From an uncultured Desulfobacter sp. (GTDB lineage: Bacteria; Desulfobacterota; Desulfobacteria; Desulfobacterales; Desulfobacteraceae): a stretch of DNA of 64,000 bases. The notes under the pieces were generated by a model. It did no database searches. It was not told the DNA's origin and saw only the letters and a list, made by a program, of their open reading frames with translations. Made by a program: the position numbers and the translations under genes. Shown here one piece after another: positions 16,510-25,235 of this stretch; the stretch's first letter is position 1, and each line of letters begins with the position of its first letter. Location: positions 1,762,501 through 1,826,500 of the forward strand of contig NZ_OY761445.1 in the NCBI RefSeq assembly GCF_963664415.1, written 5' to 3'.

Positions 16510-17097
16510 TTAATTATTATTTCCTTCACCAAAATAATCTTCACCGTCCGCCGGCGTGACAATCCAGTAGGCCTGAAACAGATCGTCACCTGTATTTCTA
16601 ATCACATGGGGGATTTGAGACGAAAAAGAGACCGCATCTCCGTCACTGATATCGTAGACATCCCCACCGTAAATTAATTGCCCGGAACCGTTAACCACAA
16701 TTCCAAGCTCCCGACCAAGGTGGCCGTCATCCTCATCTCCTCGCTGCTGTTCCGGTGCAAGCTCAAGAAAAAAGGCCGTAAATGAATGGTTGCCTTTGGA
16801 TTGACTAAGCCCGCACAGGGTTTCATATTTAAACCCCTTGCGCTGGTAAACCCGGCGCTGGTCCCTTTTTATAATCTCCACCCGGTTCATGGTCTCATAA
16901 TCTTTAAAAAATTTCTCAGGAGAGACCCCGTATACTTCCAGCAACTCCAGCAGGGTATCCAGGGACGGAGATATACGGTTGCGTTCAATCTGGGACAACA
17001 GACTTGAACTGACCCCGGCTTTTGTTGCGACCTCTTTGATGGTCAGATGCCGTGAATTTCGGATGGCCCGCAGCAATGGGCCCAATTTGATTTTCAT
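16510..17097 (-). CDS. XRE-family regulator with cupin domain
   Basis: 195 residues. Residues 5-60 are a Cro/C1-type helix-turn-helix (LTIKEVATKAGVSSSLLSQIERNRISPSLDTL). Residues 115-185 form a small cupin barrel (LGIVVNGSGQLIYGGDVYDISDGDAVSFSSQIPHVIRNTGD). Such proteins repress or activate a neighbouring operon after binding a small ligand in the cupin. It is the first gene of the leuCD operon; its stop overlaps the upstream possible leuC start by one base. It therefore probably regulates this operon and may sense its substrate or product. Confidence 0.88.
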   Translation of the reverse strand: MKIKLGPLLRAIRNSRHLTIKEVATKAGVSSSLLSQIERNRISPSLDTLLELLEVYGVSPEKFFKDYETMNRVEIIKRDQRRVYQRKGFKYETLCGLSQSKGNHSFTAFFLELAPEQQRGDEDDGHLGRELGIVVNGSGQLIYGGDVYDISDGDAVSFSSQIPHVIRNTGDDLFQAYWIVTPADGEDYFGEGNNN

Positions 17098-17277
17098 TTA
17101 TTCACCAAATTCAGTATTTCTTATTTATATTAAAGAATACTGAAATTTTTCTTAGTGTCAATACTTTTTCACGGAACCACGGAAAGCACTGAAAACCACG
17201 GAAATACATTTGATTGATGAAGAAGAGGGTTATGTGATCCTAAGGCGTGTCTTTTTGGCAGGCACCCAAAGTATAAA

Positions 17278-17937
17278 TTAAGTGCTTTCCGTCTCTTCCG
17301 TGGTTATAAAATACGAAAGGAGCCCCTGGCGTTGGTATTGCACGAGCAATGATTCCAGGGCCGGGAGGTCGGGCAATTCCACAGTCAATTCATGGGTGAC
17401 CTTTTCCTTATAATCGGTTTGGGCAATTGTGGTCTTCAACGCACTGATGCGGTTTAAAAATGTATCATTCAGGCTGTAATCCAGGCAGATCTGGAAAGAC
17501 CGGGTTTTTACCAAGCGGACCAGAGGCGCCTGACTGATGGCCTCATCCACAGCCAAGGCGTAGGCTTCAATTAGGCCTCGGACCCCAAGTTTCACTCCGC
17601 CGTAATACCGGGTAACAACGGCTGCAGTACAGGTCATATTATGGGATAAAAGCGTGTTGAGCATGGGCTTGCCGGCTGTACCAGGCGGCTCCCCCGCATC
17701 TGAGCAATGGCTGATCTGAGCGGTATCGCCCACTACATACGCCCAGCAATTATGGGTGGCCGTTTTATACGCTTTGGAAACGTTGGAAATAAAATCTTTG
17801 GCAGCTTCAATGGTATCCGCGTAGCTGAGCCTGCAGACAAACACGGAACGCTTAATTTTTATTTCCGCCTGACGAACGGGATCGGTAACAGACCGCCCCA
17901 CGGAATAAAAAACTGACTTTTCACAATCCGTATTCAT
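17278..17937 (-). CDS. yigZ: YigZ/IMPACT family protein
   Basis: About 219 residues from MNTDCEKSVF at 17937; a further in-frame ATG at 17967 is possible. The N-terminal UPF0029 domain contains the signature SHCSDAGEPPGTAGKPML and VVTRYYGGVKLGVRGLIEAY. The C-terminal domain (about 150-215) has the EF-G-like fold reported for YigZ. The family is linked to translation control and possibly proline-peptide metabolism, but the activity is unclear. It is a single gene. The 180-base gap before leuC operon regulator DNA holds several short CCACGGAA repeats. Confidence 0.85.
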   Translation of the reverse strand: MNTDCEKSVFYSVGRSVTDPVRQAEIKIKRSVFVCRLSYADTIEAAKDFISNVSKAYKTATHNCWAYVVGDTAQISHCSDAGEPPGTAGKPMLNTLLSHNMTCTAAVVTRYYGGVKLGVRGLIEAYALAVDEAISQAPLVRLVKTRSFQICLDYSLNDTFLNRISALKTTIAQTDYKEKVTHELTVELPDLPALESLLVQYQRQGLLSYFITTEETEST

Positions 17938-17999
17938 GGACCATGGTATAGTACAAATCAAACGCAATTAAAAGGCCGAATACACCCGTAAAAGCCTAT

Positions 18000-19574
18000 T
18001 TATCTGGAATGAAAGGTAAAGGCCCTGATCATCTGTTTTCTAAACCCATGGATAGACTTTAGTGTATTCCGGTCCGGGTCCGGCGTCTTTTCATCCCAGT
18101 CCACATAAATCATGGAGACAATTTTGCCTTCCACAAATATGGGGAAAACACCAAAGCCCCTGACCAGAAAAGGACCAGCGATTTTTTCCATGTACCAGGA
18201 AGGGATCTGCTGACCGGAAAACTCTTTTTTAGTATTTTTGACGATAATATCGCTTTTCCGGTTGATGGCATTGTTGAAAATCCCCGATGCCGGTTCAATT
18301 TTGAATCCCATTATTTTGCAAAATTCATCCGGTCGTTTTTCCCCCCGGATAAATCGGGGCTCCATGGTGTTGGTCTCTTTTTTTCTGATACTGATGATAA
18401 TCTGTTTAAAATCAAAACATTGCGCCATGGTATCGATGAGCCGGGTAAAAATTTCATGGATGCCCAAACCTTCACCCAACGCCTGCTCCACACGACTGAT
18501 ACCCAGATCCAATTTTTCCTTATTCTTTATGTTAGAATCGTTTTTAACAGATGAAGCTGTGGGTAACACAGGATCAATGCCTAGAATTTCGGCATGGCGC
18601 ACCACTCGCTCCATCGCCGAACAGGTCAAGTCCAGTACCTGACGGGCATCAAAATCAAAAACACCACGATACTTTTCCACAAGTTTACCCGTGGCCTCAA
18701 GGGAAACCGGGTCATTTCCCGTTGCAGGGATATTACATAATTCATAGACAAAAGCACAAAGATATCGAACCTCTTCCTTGGGTACAATCTTCAGGCGCTG
18801 TCCGGCAGTCAATCGAACAGGCCGCATGGCCTGAACAATTTTCTGGGGCAAATTAAATTTTAAAGCAACCAGCTGTCCAAGTTCAAAATAGGTCAGGCCT
18901 AAAATCATTTTAGCCGCAGTTTCCCTTGATACCCCCTCTTCTTCCAAGGCGACTTCCACCTTAATGTAGGTCCCCGGGTCCAGAAGCGCCACCAGGTATT
19001 CCCCCAACTCATACATCATGGCTGAAACGGGGAAGGCATCCGAAGCACGGCCCCGCTTTTCACTGTCAATCTGCCTGGCTACGGCACTGCGGTGAAGGCT
19101 TCGAATCATTTTTTCTTTCAGAATCAAGGAACTGGCCCTTGATTTCATCATTTCAAAAACCTTAAGTCCGGCAGCCAGTTCCCGAACTTCATCTGTCCCC
19201 AATATGATCATGGCCTCGGAGATGGTTGAAATCCCTTTGTTTGAAAATTGCCGATAAATTGAAGAATTCACAAGTTTAAGCACCTGTGTGGTCAAACTCA
19301 GGTCGTTCAAAATCACCCGGGCAATATCCCCTGCAGAGGAATAATCCATATTCAGTATGTGATTAACGTCGTTAATCTGTTGGGAAAAAGTCAGAAACGT
19401 GTCCCTGCCCTGCATCCTTTTTATGATGCCACTTAAATAAACCCGATAATCCTGTGGGTCCGAACGTAGGTTGTCCTTAAATTCTCTTGGGGCACTTTCA
19501 TCTTTTCTGGCCAGTTCGTTAATGCAGATAACATCCAGATCAATGCCGGTATGAGCGGAATCCTTTTGGCCCAT
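18000..19574 (-). CDS. HDOD-domain signalling protein with GAF-like C-terminus
   Basis: 524 residues. Residues 65-270 are an HDOD domain (INDVNHILNMDYSSAGDIARVILNDLSLTTQVLKLVNSS, with ISEAMIILGTDEVRELA), a catalytically inactive HD relative. The C-terminal 150 residues (DTMAQCFDFKQIIISIR, then FLVRGFGVFPIFVEGKIVSMIYVDW) resemble a GAF sensor. HDOD proteins act in bacterial signalling and often sit near cyclic-nucleotide genes. Here the divergent neighbour is a class I adenylate cyclase, 125 bases away, so the two may share a promoter region and a signalling role. Confidence 0.82.
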   Translation of the reverse strand: MGQKDSAHTGIDLDVICINELARKDESAPREFKDNLRSDPQDYRVYLSGIIKRMQGRDTFLTFSQQINDVNHILNMDYSSAGDIARVILNDLSLTTQVLKLVNSSIYRQFSNKGISTISEAMIILGTDEVRELAAGLKVFEMMKSRASSLILKEKMIRSLHRSAVARQIDSEKRGRASDAFPVSAMMYELGEYLVALLDPGTYIKVEVALEEEGVSRETAAKMILGLTYFELGQLVALKFNLPQKIVQAMRPVRLTAGQRLKIVPKEEVRYLCAFVYELCNIPATGNDPVSLEATGKLVEKYRGVFDFDARQVLDLTCSAMERVVRHAEILGIDPVLPTASSVKNDSNIKNKEKLDLGISRVEQALGEGLGIHEIFTRLIDTMAQCFDFKQIIISIRKKETNTMEPRFIRGEKRPDEFCKIMGFKIEPASGIFNNAINRKSDIIVKNTKKEFSGQQIPSWYMEKIAGPFLVRGFGVFPIFVEGKIVSMIYVDWDEKTPDPDRNTLKSIHGFRKQMIRAFTFHSR

Positions 19575-19698
19575 TCATGCTCCATGTTAAAACTAAACTT
19601 GAAAATAATAAAAAATCGTTTTTATAATATCACTATCATCTTAGACATTTTGTATTATCTTTTCAAATGATTTACTCACCATAGAATCGGGATAGACC

Positions 19699-21702
19699 AT
19701 GCATGCGTCTTCAGCACCCATAAAAAACACCCTGGCGGACAAGCTCATAAGGATGAAAGCGGCCTTTTCCAATTACAACGTGGTGAGGATGCGCGAGGCC
19801 CTGCGATACCTTTCAGGCCCAAAGCTTGAACTATTCATCAAAATTCCGTTTCTCATTCACATTAACCATCCCAAATTTCCTGGGTATGTGCCGGACCCGC
19901 CTGAAGCCTGCGGAATTTACAATTTTAATAATTCAGGGTTTTATAAAGCGGTGCAGGACTATGAAAAGGTGCACCGGGATATTCTCGACGCTGACACAGA
20001 CATTAAAGATCCCTGTGTACTTGGGTTTTACCACATCGGTTCTTTAGGCACCTTTACCCAATCGGCCCAGTCGGATTTCGATTACTGGGTCATCATTGAC
20101 AAAACCAGCTTTACCGAACAACGATACTATAACCTTGAAAAAAAACTCAACCACATCGTAAAATTTTCCAGGGAAAACTTTGACCAGGAAGTAACGTTTT
20201 TCATCATGGATCAGGCAGACATCCGAAAAGACTGCTATGGCGGATTTGAAGCGCCTGAAACAATGATTGCCCCCAAACTGTTTCTCAAAGAAGAATTTTA
20301 CCGGACGTTTTTAATGATTGCCGGCAAAATTCCAATATGGACCATTCTGCCGGCAAATATTGAGCAAGGAAGTTACGATCGCCTGGTCAACCACCTGTTT
20401 CGGCAGCCTGAACTGACTTTTTTATTCAAAGATTTTATTGATCTTGGAAAAGTTGAAAAGCCGTCCATCAAAGACATTTACCAGGGTATCCGCTGGCATA
20501 TCTGCAAATCCAAAGAAGATCCGGTCAAGGCGCTGCTTAAAGCCACCATGATTTTTTCCCACATCACCGACGAAAAAAAAAGCCGCATGCTTTTGTGTGA
20601 CGAACTCAAACAAAAATTTGCAAAAGCCGGCATTGATGACTGCGAAAGTGATCCTTATAAAATTGTATTTGATAGAGTACTCCACTACCACCAGGCCCAT
20701 GCCCGTGATGGGCTGAAATTGATAAAAACCGCCATATTTTTCAGGCTATGCAGTTTTCCCAAAGTCAGGTTACCCGAACAGGGATCTCCCAAAAAACAAT
20801 TACTGGACAAATATATCCGAACCTGGAACATTCCTGCTTCCGAAGTCAAAAAACTGATGTCATATCCCAACTGGCCGGAAGAAGGCAGAAAATTCTTTGA
20901 TGCAAACATCATTAAACGCCTGGCCTGCATGTACGAACAGATCAATGCCCAAGGAGAGGCCGTTGAAAAGAATCTGCCCCTGACGGAGCAAAGAAATATG
21001 CGCATTTTAAATAATAAAGTCAAAGCGCGCCTGAACACGCAAGCAGGTAAAATTTCGGAAAGTTCAAATTTTTTGACCCGGCAAGCGATTCCATCTCTTT
21101 TCATAAACCAAAATCCAAGTGGGCAATGGCTATTAAATGCCAAACTTTCAAAGACAAGCGATAAAAGCATTATTCACATGTCCAAAACGTTCCTGGGGCT
21201 GATCGGCTGGATCATGGAAAACCAACTTTATCAAAGAAACAAAACCCAAATCAAACTAACGACCAAACTTAAACTCTATGAAAGCAGGAATCAGGCAATA
21301 TCCACAGACGCCCTCTACTTGGTGATGCAACCGGTCAAACCGCTTTTTGACGGCTGTTTTGAACACGATGCCCAGTGGACCAAAATATTGATTCTGCTGG
21401 TTTGCCCGGCCCCACGCTGCGGCGTGAGGCAAATTGAGCTATTAGCCCTCAATACCTGGGGAGAACTGTTTGTGGACCAATTGAAGCTTGACATCGAGCA
21501 ACATCTGGACGATAGGTATAGAACCATAGCCGATAAAATTAACCAGTATCCCGGGGAAGAGATTCGCCTGTTCTTTTTCCAGATGGCAGAACTCCGGGAT
21601 CCCGATACCGTTTACGAAATCAAGGAATTTCTGGCGGATCGTTTTCTGATGCACCGACCGGGAACGCCTAAAAACAACCGTCCAATGCTGGACAAATTAT
21701 AG
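19699..21702 (+). CDS. Class I adenylate cyclase (CyaA-type)
   Basis: 667 residues. The nucleotidyltransferase core is at about 110-240: GFYHIGSLGTFTQSAQSDFDYWVIID has the GS and D-x-D metal-binding residues, and VTFFIMDQADIR and KEEFYRTFLMIAGKIPIW follow as in enterobacterial CyaA. The protein is shorter than CyaA (about 850) and its C-terminal half differs, so regulation is probably different. It would make cAMP from ATP in the cytoplasm. A response-regulator/TPR gene starts eight bases downstream, which points to two-component control. The start MHASSAPIKN has a modest ribosome-binding site. Confidence 0.82.
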   Translation: MHASSAPIKNTLADKLIRMKAAFSNYNVVRMREALRYLSGPKLELFIKIPFLIHINHPKFPGYVPDPPEACGIYNFNNSGFYKAVQDYEKVHRDILDADTDIKDPCVLGFYHIGSLGTFTQSAQSDFDYWVIIDKTSFTEQRYYNLEKKLNHIVKFSRENFDQEVTFFIMDQADIRKDCYGGFEAPETMIAPKLFLKEEFYRTFLMIAGKIPIWTILPANIEQGSYDRLVNHLFRQPELTFLFKDFIDLGKVEKPSIKDIYQGIRWHICKSKEDPVKALLKATMIFSHITDEKKSRMLLCDELKQKFAKAGIDDCESDPYKIVFDRVLHYHQAHARDGLKLIKTAIFFRLCSFPKVRLPEQGSPKKQLLDKYIRTWNIPASEVKKLMSYPNWPEEGRKFFDANIIKRLACMYEQINAQGEAVEKNLPLTEQRNMRILNNKVKARLNTQAGKISESSNFLTRQAIPSLFINQNPSGQWLLNAKLSKTSDKSIIHMSKTFLGLIGWIMENQLYQRNKTQIKLTTKLKLYESRNQAISTDALYLVMQPVKPLFDGCFEHDAQWTKILILLVCPAPRCGVRQIELLALNTWGELFVDQLKLDIEQHLDDRYRTIADKINQYPGEEIRLFFFQMAELRDPDTVYEIKEFLADRFLMHRPGTPKNNRPMLDKL

Positions 21703-21710
21703 GAACACAT

Positions 21711-22721
21711 ATGACCCACCCGTCAATTCTCACCATCACTGAAGATGCACTGGAGCAGGACAGACTATTAACAGCCTTGAAGAAAATCGGATACACCCAG
21801 ATCATCACTGCCGACAGTGCAGACAACGGATGGGCAGTCTTAAAAACATCCAACATTGGCTGCACCATTGCCGCCTACGACATGAGCGATATGTCGGGCC
21901 TTGCGTTGTTGAAAATTTTAAGAAAAGAAGACCGATTAGGAGATCTTCCCTTTTTTTTAACAGACAGCGCATTTACCAAAATTAAGGTCATCAAAGCAGG
22001 CCAGGCAGGCGTCAGCGGCCTTTTTGTCATTCCCTATAACCCCAAGGCCATGAAAATGAGGTTGGCCACAGCCTTAGGAAAGCTTGAAGATCCTGTCATC
22101 CACCAAGTAGAGTTAAGTGTAAAAAACGGCCTCAAACTCATTGAAAAAAAAGAATATACAAAAGCCTTGGCGTTATTTCAATCCCTGGTCAACCACAAAG
22201 AGAATCCGGAATATTATTACAATATCGGGTACATAAAAACGGCCCAAAACAAGCATCACGAAGCCATAGAAGCCTTTTCAAAGGCAACACGTCTGGACCG
22301 ACTCTTTGTCAAGGCATACAAGGCCATGGCCATGGTTTACAAAGCCATGGGTTCCGCTGAAAAAGTTGAGGAGTGTACCCGGGTCGCCGCAGAAATCTAT
22401 ATGGATACCGATAAACTGGGTAAAGCCGAAGACATGCTCAATGAGCTTTTGGCCTCCGGTACCGAGTCACTGAACGTTTTTAATACATTGGGTGTACTGT
22501 ACCGTAAAAAGGGCGACATAAAAGAAGCCATGAAACAATACAAAAAAGCATTAAAAATCCACCCGGACGAACCTTATATATATTACAATATAGGACGTCT
22601 TTATCTGGACGCCAAAAACGCCACCAAAGCCAAAATCTATTTCCAGGCAGCGCTTGACAAGGACCACGGTTTTACCGAAGCCAAGCAGGTTATCAAGGCC
22701 ATCGATCTGGGAATGATCTAA
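21711..22721 (+). CDS. Response regulator receiver fused to TPR repeats
   Basis: 336 residues. Residues 5-125 are CheY-like, but the usual phospho-acceptor region reads CTIAAYDMSDMSG, with Asp in a slightly unusual context. From about 130 to 330 there are four or five tetratricopeptide repeats (EYYYNIGYIKTAQNKHHEAIEAFSKATRLD, NVFNTLGVLYRKKGDIKEAMKQYKKALKIHP, IYYNIGRLYLDAKNATKAKIYFQAALDKD). TPRs bind partner proteins. AGGAACACAT precedes the ATG. It forms an operon with the adenylate cyclase and could gate that enzyme through protein contact. Confidence 0.88.
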   Translation: MTHPSILTITEDALEQDRLLTALKKIGYTQIITADSADNGWAVLKTSNIGCTIAAYDMSDMSGLALLKILRKEDRLGDLPFFLTDSAFTKIKVIKAGQAGVSGLFVIPYNPKAMKMRLATALGKLEDPVIHQVELSVKNGLKLIEKKEYTKALALFQSLVNHKENPEYYYNIGYIKTAQNKHHEAIEAFSKATRLDRLFVKAYKAMAMVYKAMGSAEKVEECTRVAAEIYMDTDKLGKAEDMLNELLASGTESLNVFNTLGVLYRKKGDIKEAMKQYKKALKIHPDEPYIYYNIGRLYLDAKNATKAKIYFQAALDKDHGFTEAKQVIKAIDLGMI

Positions 22722-22722
22722 T

Positions 22723-23193
22723 CTAATAATGGCGTGTTGCATAAACCCCGTTACGTCGCCATGGTCCCACCCGGGCAAGGACGGCGGTTATACCCAGCAG
22801 CATGACGGCGGCCAGATGGATCCAGTCCACAGCCATGACCGCTATGGGAGAAAAACCATGGGCAGGCAGATTCTTTACTGTTCGCAATATTCCGGTCACC
22901 ACGATCATCACCAGAATGGCCAGGCGCACCTGCCCCATGACTGTGGGACGCCAGTTTTTACGATGGTTCAATAGGTAAACCGTCGCCATCCAGAAAAGCA
23001 AAACCAGAAAAACAGCGGCAGCAATATAATGTATTTTGTGGGTGGTATAAAAGGCCGCAAGCCAGCCAAGCCCTGGAATATCCGCAATGTAATACCGTTT
23101 GAAAATGGGCATTTGGGCCAACCCGGTCAGGGCCAAAAGAGTCATGACCGCAAGCATTATCCGGTTCAGCCACCTGGGAAACAGGCTATTCAT
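22723..23193 (-). CDS. Four-helix membrane protein, b-type cytochrome-like subunit
   Basis: 156 residues with four hydrophobic helices. His residues within or next to helices (THKIHYIAAAVFL, DWIHLAAVMLL) are suited to bind heme b. It is the partner of the iron-sulfur protein encoded just upstream, whose stop overlaps this start by eight bases. Together they resemble small periplasmic-facing electron-transfer modules that link the quinone pool to iron-sulfur proteins. The catalytic subunit of a larger complex, if any, is not in this window. Assignment to a named family is tentative. Confidence 0.65.
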   Translation of the reverse strand: MNSLFPRWLNRIMLAVMTLLALTGLAQMPIFKRYYIADIPGLGWLAAFYTTHKIHYIAAAVFLVLLFWMATVYLLNHRKNWRPTVMGQVRLAILVMIVVTGILRTVKNLPAHGFSPIAVMAVDWIHLAAVMLLGITAVLARVGPWRRNGVYATRHY

Positions 23194-24190
23194 GGGTTCC
23201 CTCCTTGTCTTGTTGTCCCGACTGAATAAATTTTGCCCCGGCAGTCAATATCCCTGCAGCCACGCCGGCCACCGGCGCTGCCAGAGCGGCCATCCCCAGA
23301 AACTCATCCTGGGCCATCATATCTTTCACCGGATCCATATGCGGATTTCCCGGACCTGTTTCCAAGGCCCGTGCCAGCAAAGAAATGGGAACCGGAGAAA
23401 CATAAATGGTATTGGTTCCGCCGTTTTCATACTCACCATAAATGAAATCATTCTCATCAGCATCACCGGCAAAGGTTTTAGCCAAACGATGGGCCTGGAC
23501 TATAATCTCCTGCCTAGGGCCGATGAACTGGACCTCTTCAGGGCACTCACTCACACAGGCCGGCACCCCGCCGTCAGCCAGAAGTTCAAAGCAGCGATCG
23601 CATTTGTACATGACACCATTTCCGGCAAATTTTGGCATAAGTTTGAGGTAAAGCCCAACACCGGTCTGGCGTTGGGGAATATCCCAGGGGCAGACCGATT
23701 TGCACTTGGAACCGCCCAAACATATATCTGTATTAATGCGTACCACCCCATTATTTTCCCGGGCACAGGCCCCCCAGGGACATAGGTTGGCACAGGGCGG
23801 ATTTTGGCAGTGCATACAGCGCCGGGGAATATTAATTTCATAGGACTGCCCCTGCCAATCCACCTCTACCGTTTGAATTGTCAACCAGTTGTAAGGCGTA
23901 AGGCGTTCTTCCACATCCCGGCGGTCTGACCAGTCCGCCACCTTGACCCTGCTGGGGTACATCTTTGGGAAAGGCTTTTGGGGTTCAGGGTACTTATGCC
24001 CGTTCTGCTCGGTACAGGCAGAAACGCATTCTCCGCAGCCGATGCACTTGGATAAATCATGCAGGGTGGCCAAGGCCGTGCCTTGCTGAGATGCGCGTAC
24101 GGTACCGGGCAAAAGCATGGATGCGCCCCCCACAGCCACCCTTTTTAGAAAACCGCGTCGGCTTACGCCCCCCTTTTGATTGTCCCTCAT
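23186..24190 (-). CDS. Tat-exported multi-[4Fe-4S] ferredoxin-like protein
   Basis: 334 residues from the ATG at 24190, which has AGGAGG six bases upstream; a longer frame begins at 24220. The N-terminus has a twin-arginine signal (VSRRGFLKRVAVGGASMLL). Four cluster-binding blocks follow: CIGCGECVSAC, CMHCQNPPCANLCPWGAC, CLGGSKCKSVCPWDIP and CDRCFELLADGGVPACVSECP. This is the HybA/NrfC/DmsB-type electron-transfer subunit. The C-terminal 40 residues (LGMAALAAPVAGVAAGILTAGAKF) form a membrane anchor. It works in the periplasm with the b-type subunit that follows. Confidence 0.9.
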   Translation of the reverse strand: MRDNQKGGVSRRGFLKRVAVGGASMLLPGTVRASQQGTALATLHDLSKCIGCGECVSACTEQNGHKYPEPQKPFPKMYPSRVKVADWSDRRDVEERLTPYNWLTIQTVEVDWQGQSYEINIPRRCMHCQNPPCANLCPWGACARENNGVVRINTDICLGGSKCKSVCPWDIPQRQTGVGLYLKLMPKFAGNGVMYKCDRCFELLADGGVPACVSECPEEVQFIGPRQEIIVQAHRLAKTFAGDADENDFIYGEYENGGTNTIYVSPVPISLLARALETGPGNPHMDPVKDMMAQDEFLGMAALAAPVAGVAAGILTAGAKFIQSGQQDKEGTHE

Positions 24191-24331
24191 ATAGACCTCC
24201 TGATTCCGCATGTTGAACATTGATGGTATTTGGTCTTTTTCGCTTATATGGTTGAGTATAGGCGTTAACAGGCCAAGTCAGCCCACGAAGGTCAGTATGT
24301 CAAAATCATACAGATAAATCCAGCCGATAGG

Positions 24332-24345
24332 TTTTCGTTCAGACA
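24332..24345 (+). repeat. Tail fragment of REP-like repeat family 2
   Basis: TTTTCGTTCAGACAC abuts the stop of the response-regulator remnant. The same tail occurs near 14660 and 37294. Confidence 0.4.
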
Positions 24346-24578
24346 CTATTTAAGAATTTCCCGAACTGTTTTAAGCAGATCCTTATTGGAGAAAGGCTTC
24401 TATATAAATCGACCGTGGATCTGTTCAGTATCAGACTTATGAATCACATCTGTTGTATAGCCGGACATGAAAATGACCCGGATATCCGGACGGTCTTTTC
24501 TGATAATGGAGAACAGGTCTTTCCCATTGATCTTGGGCATGATCACGTCGGTGAGCAGCAGATCAATGCGGCCTGGAC
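24346..24578 (-). pseudogene. Response-regulator receiver remnant
   Basis: On the minus strand the frame reads RIDLLLTDVIMPKINGKDLF, then RPDIRVIFMSGYTTDVI, then HGRFI-stop-KPFSNKDLLKTVREILK and a natural stop. This is the second half of a receiver domain such as those at the end of hybrid kinases. A TAG stands where the usual FIQKPF or FLQKPF has Gln, so the remnant is broken. The first half, with the acidic pocket, is absent and is replaced by unrelated sequence at about 24578. Confidence 0.85.
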
Positions 24579-24614
24579 AATCTCCTCACCTCTTGAATTT
24601 AAAAATTTAATTTT

Positions 24615-24646
24615 GGGCTGCCCTGCATTAAAACCCAGGGCAGCCC
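24615..24646. other. Strong hairpin
   Basis: GGGCTGCCCTG (24615-24625) pairs perfectly with CAGGGCAGCCC (24636-24646). On the minus strand it is followed by an AT-rich stretch with a T5 run. It lies between the small Arg-rich gene and the receiver remnant and may end the former's transcript. Confidence 0.55.
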
Positions 24647-24741
24647 ATGGTTGCTTTATTGTACCACCTCTTTTAGCAAAAAAAGTAAGACCTTCATTTC
24701 CACGCCATCGGCAAATAGACAGCCACCAGTGAAAACTCGGT

Positions 24742-24897
24742 CTATCTGTGAATTCGCCGCCGGTCTGTGCCGCTGCGCCGTTTAAGTCCGGTTCTGCGCT
24801 CCGATCCGGGCGCAACAGCAGGAAAATAACGGCGGTCTTTGAGTTTTCTGCGTCCACCCCGATCTGCCTGTGTTCCAAAGATACTCTTTTGTTTCAT
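24742..24897 (-). CDS. Small Arg-rich protein (51 aa)
   Basis: An ATG at 24897 with AAAGGAGGGTGCT directly upstream is an unusually good ribosome-binding site. The 51 residues include GGRRKLKDRRYFPA and ERRTGLKRRSGTDRRR, the RRSGxDRRR-type pattern seen in small basic proteins of deltaproteobacteria. It may bind nucleic acid. I know of no proven function. It was too short to be found by length alone. Confidence 0.6.
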   Translation of the reverse strand: MKQKSIFGTQADRGGRRKLKDRRYFPAVAPGSERRTGLKRRSGTDRRRIHR

Positions 24898-25235
24898 AGC
24901 ACCCTCCTTTGTAATGAGCCATGTCCCCTTTAAATGTGAAAATCAATTAAAGGTAAATGGTTAAAGGAGTTTCCCTTTGAAAATTTCTATGTCTATCAAA
25001 GCAGATTTAAAATTTTGCTACAGCGTTTTTTGTCATTAACGGGCATTCATTCGGTTCCGGTTAATTAAAGGGAACATGGCCTTATGATTTAATTTCATAG
25101 TACCAGGAAACCATACCTAAAACAAGGATGGCGACAACAAATCGTCAGGAATTCAACACAAACTATCTCAAGCCAAACTAACAGTTCAAAACCTTAAATT
25201 TGGCCGTTAAATACAAAGTTCTTTTTGAGTGAATC
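24898..25235. other. Intergenic region without recognised features
   Basis: 338 AT-rich bases between the small Arg-rich gene and the MBL-fold gene. It must hold the promoter of the small gene. I see no coding frame, repeat or structured element here. Confidence 0.5.

Noticed and set aside
17160..17200. Clustered CCACGGAA repeats as a possible CRISPR or iteron array
   Set aside because: Only three or four short copies with irregular spacing; no spacers of equal length and no cas or rep gene.
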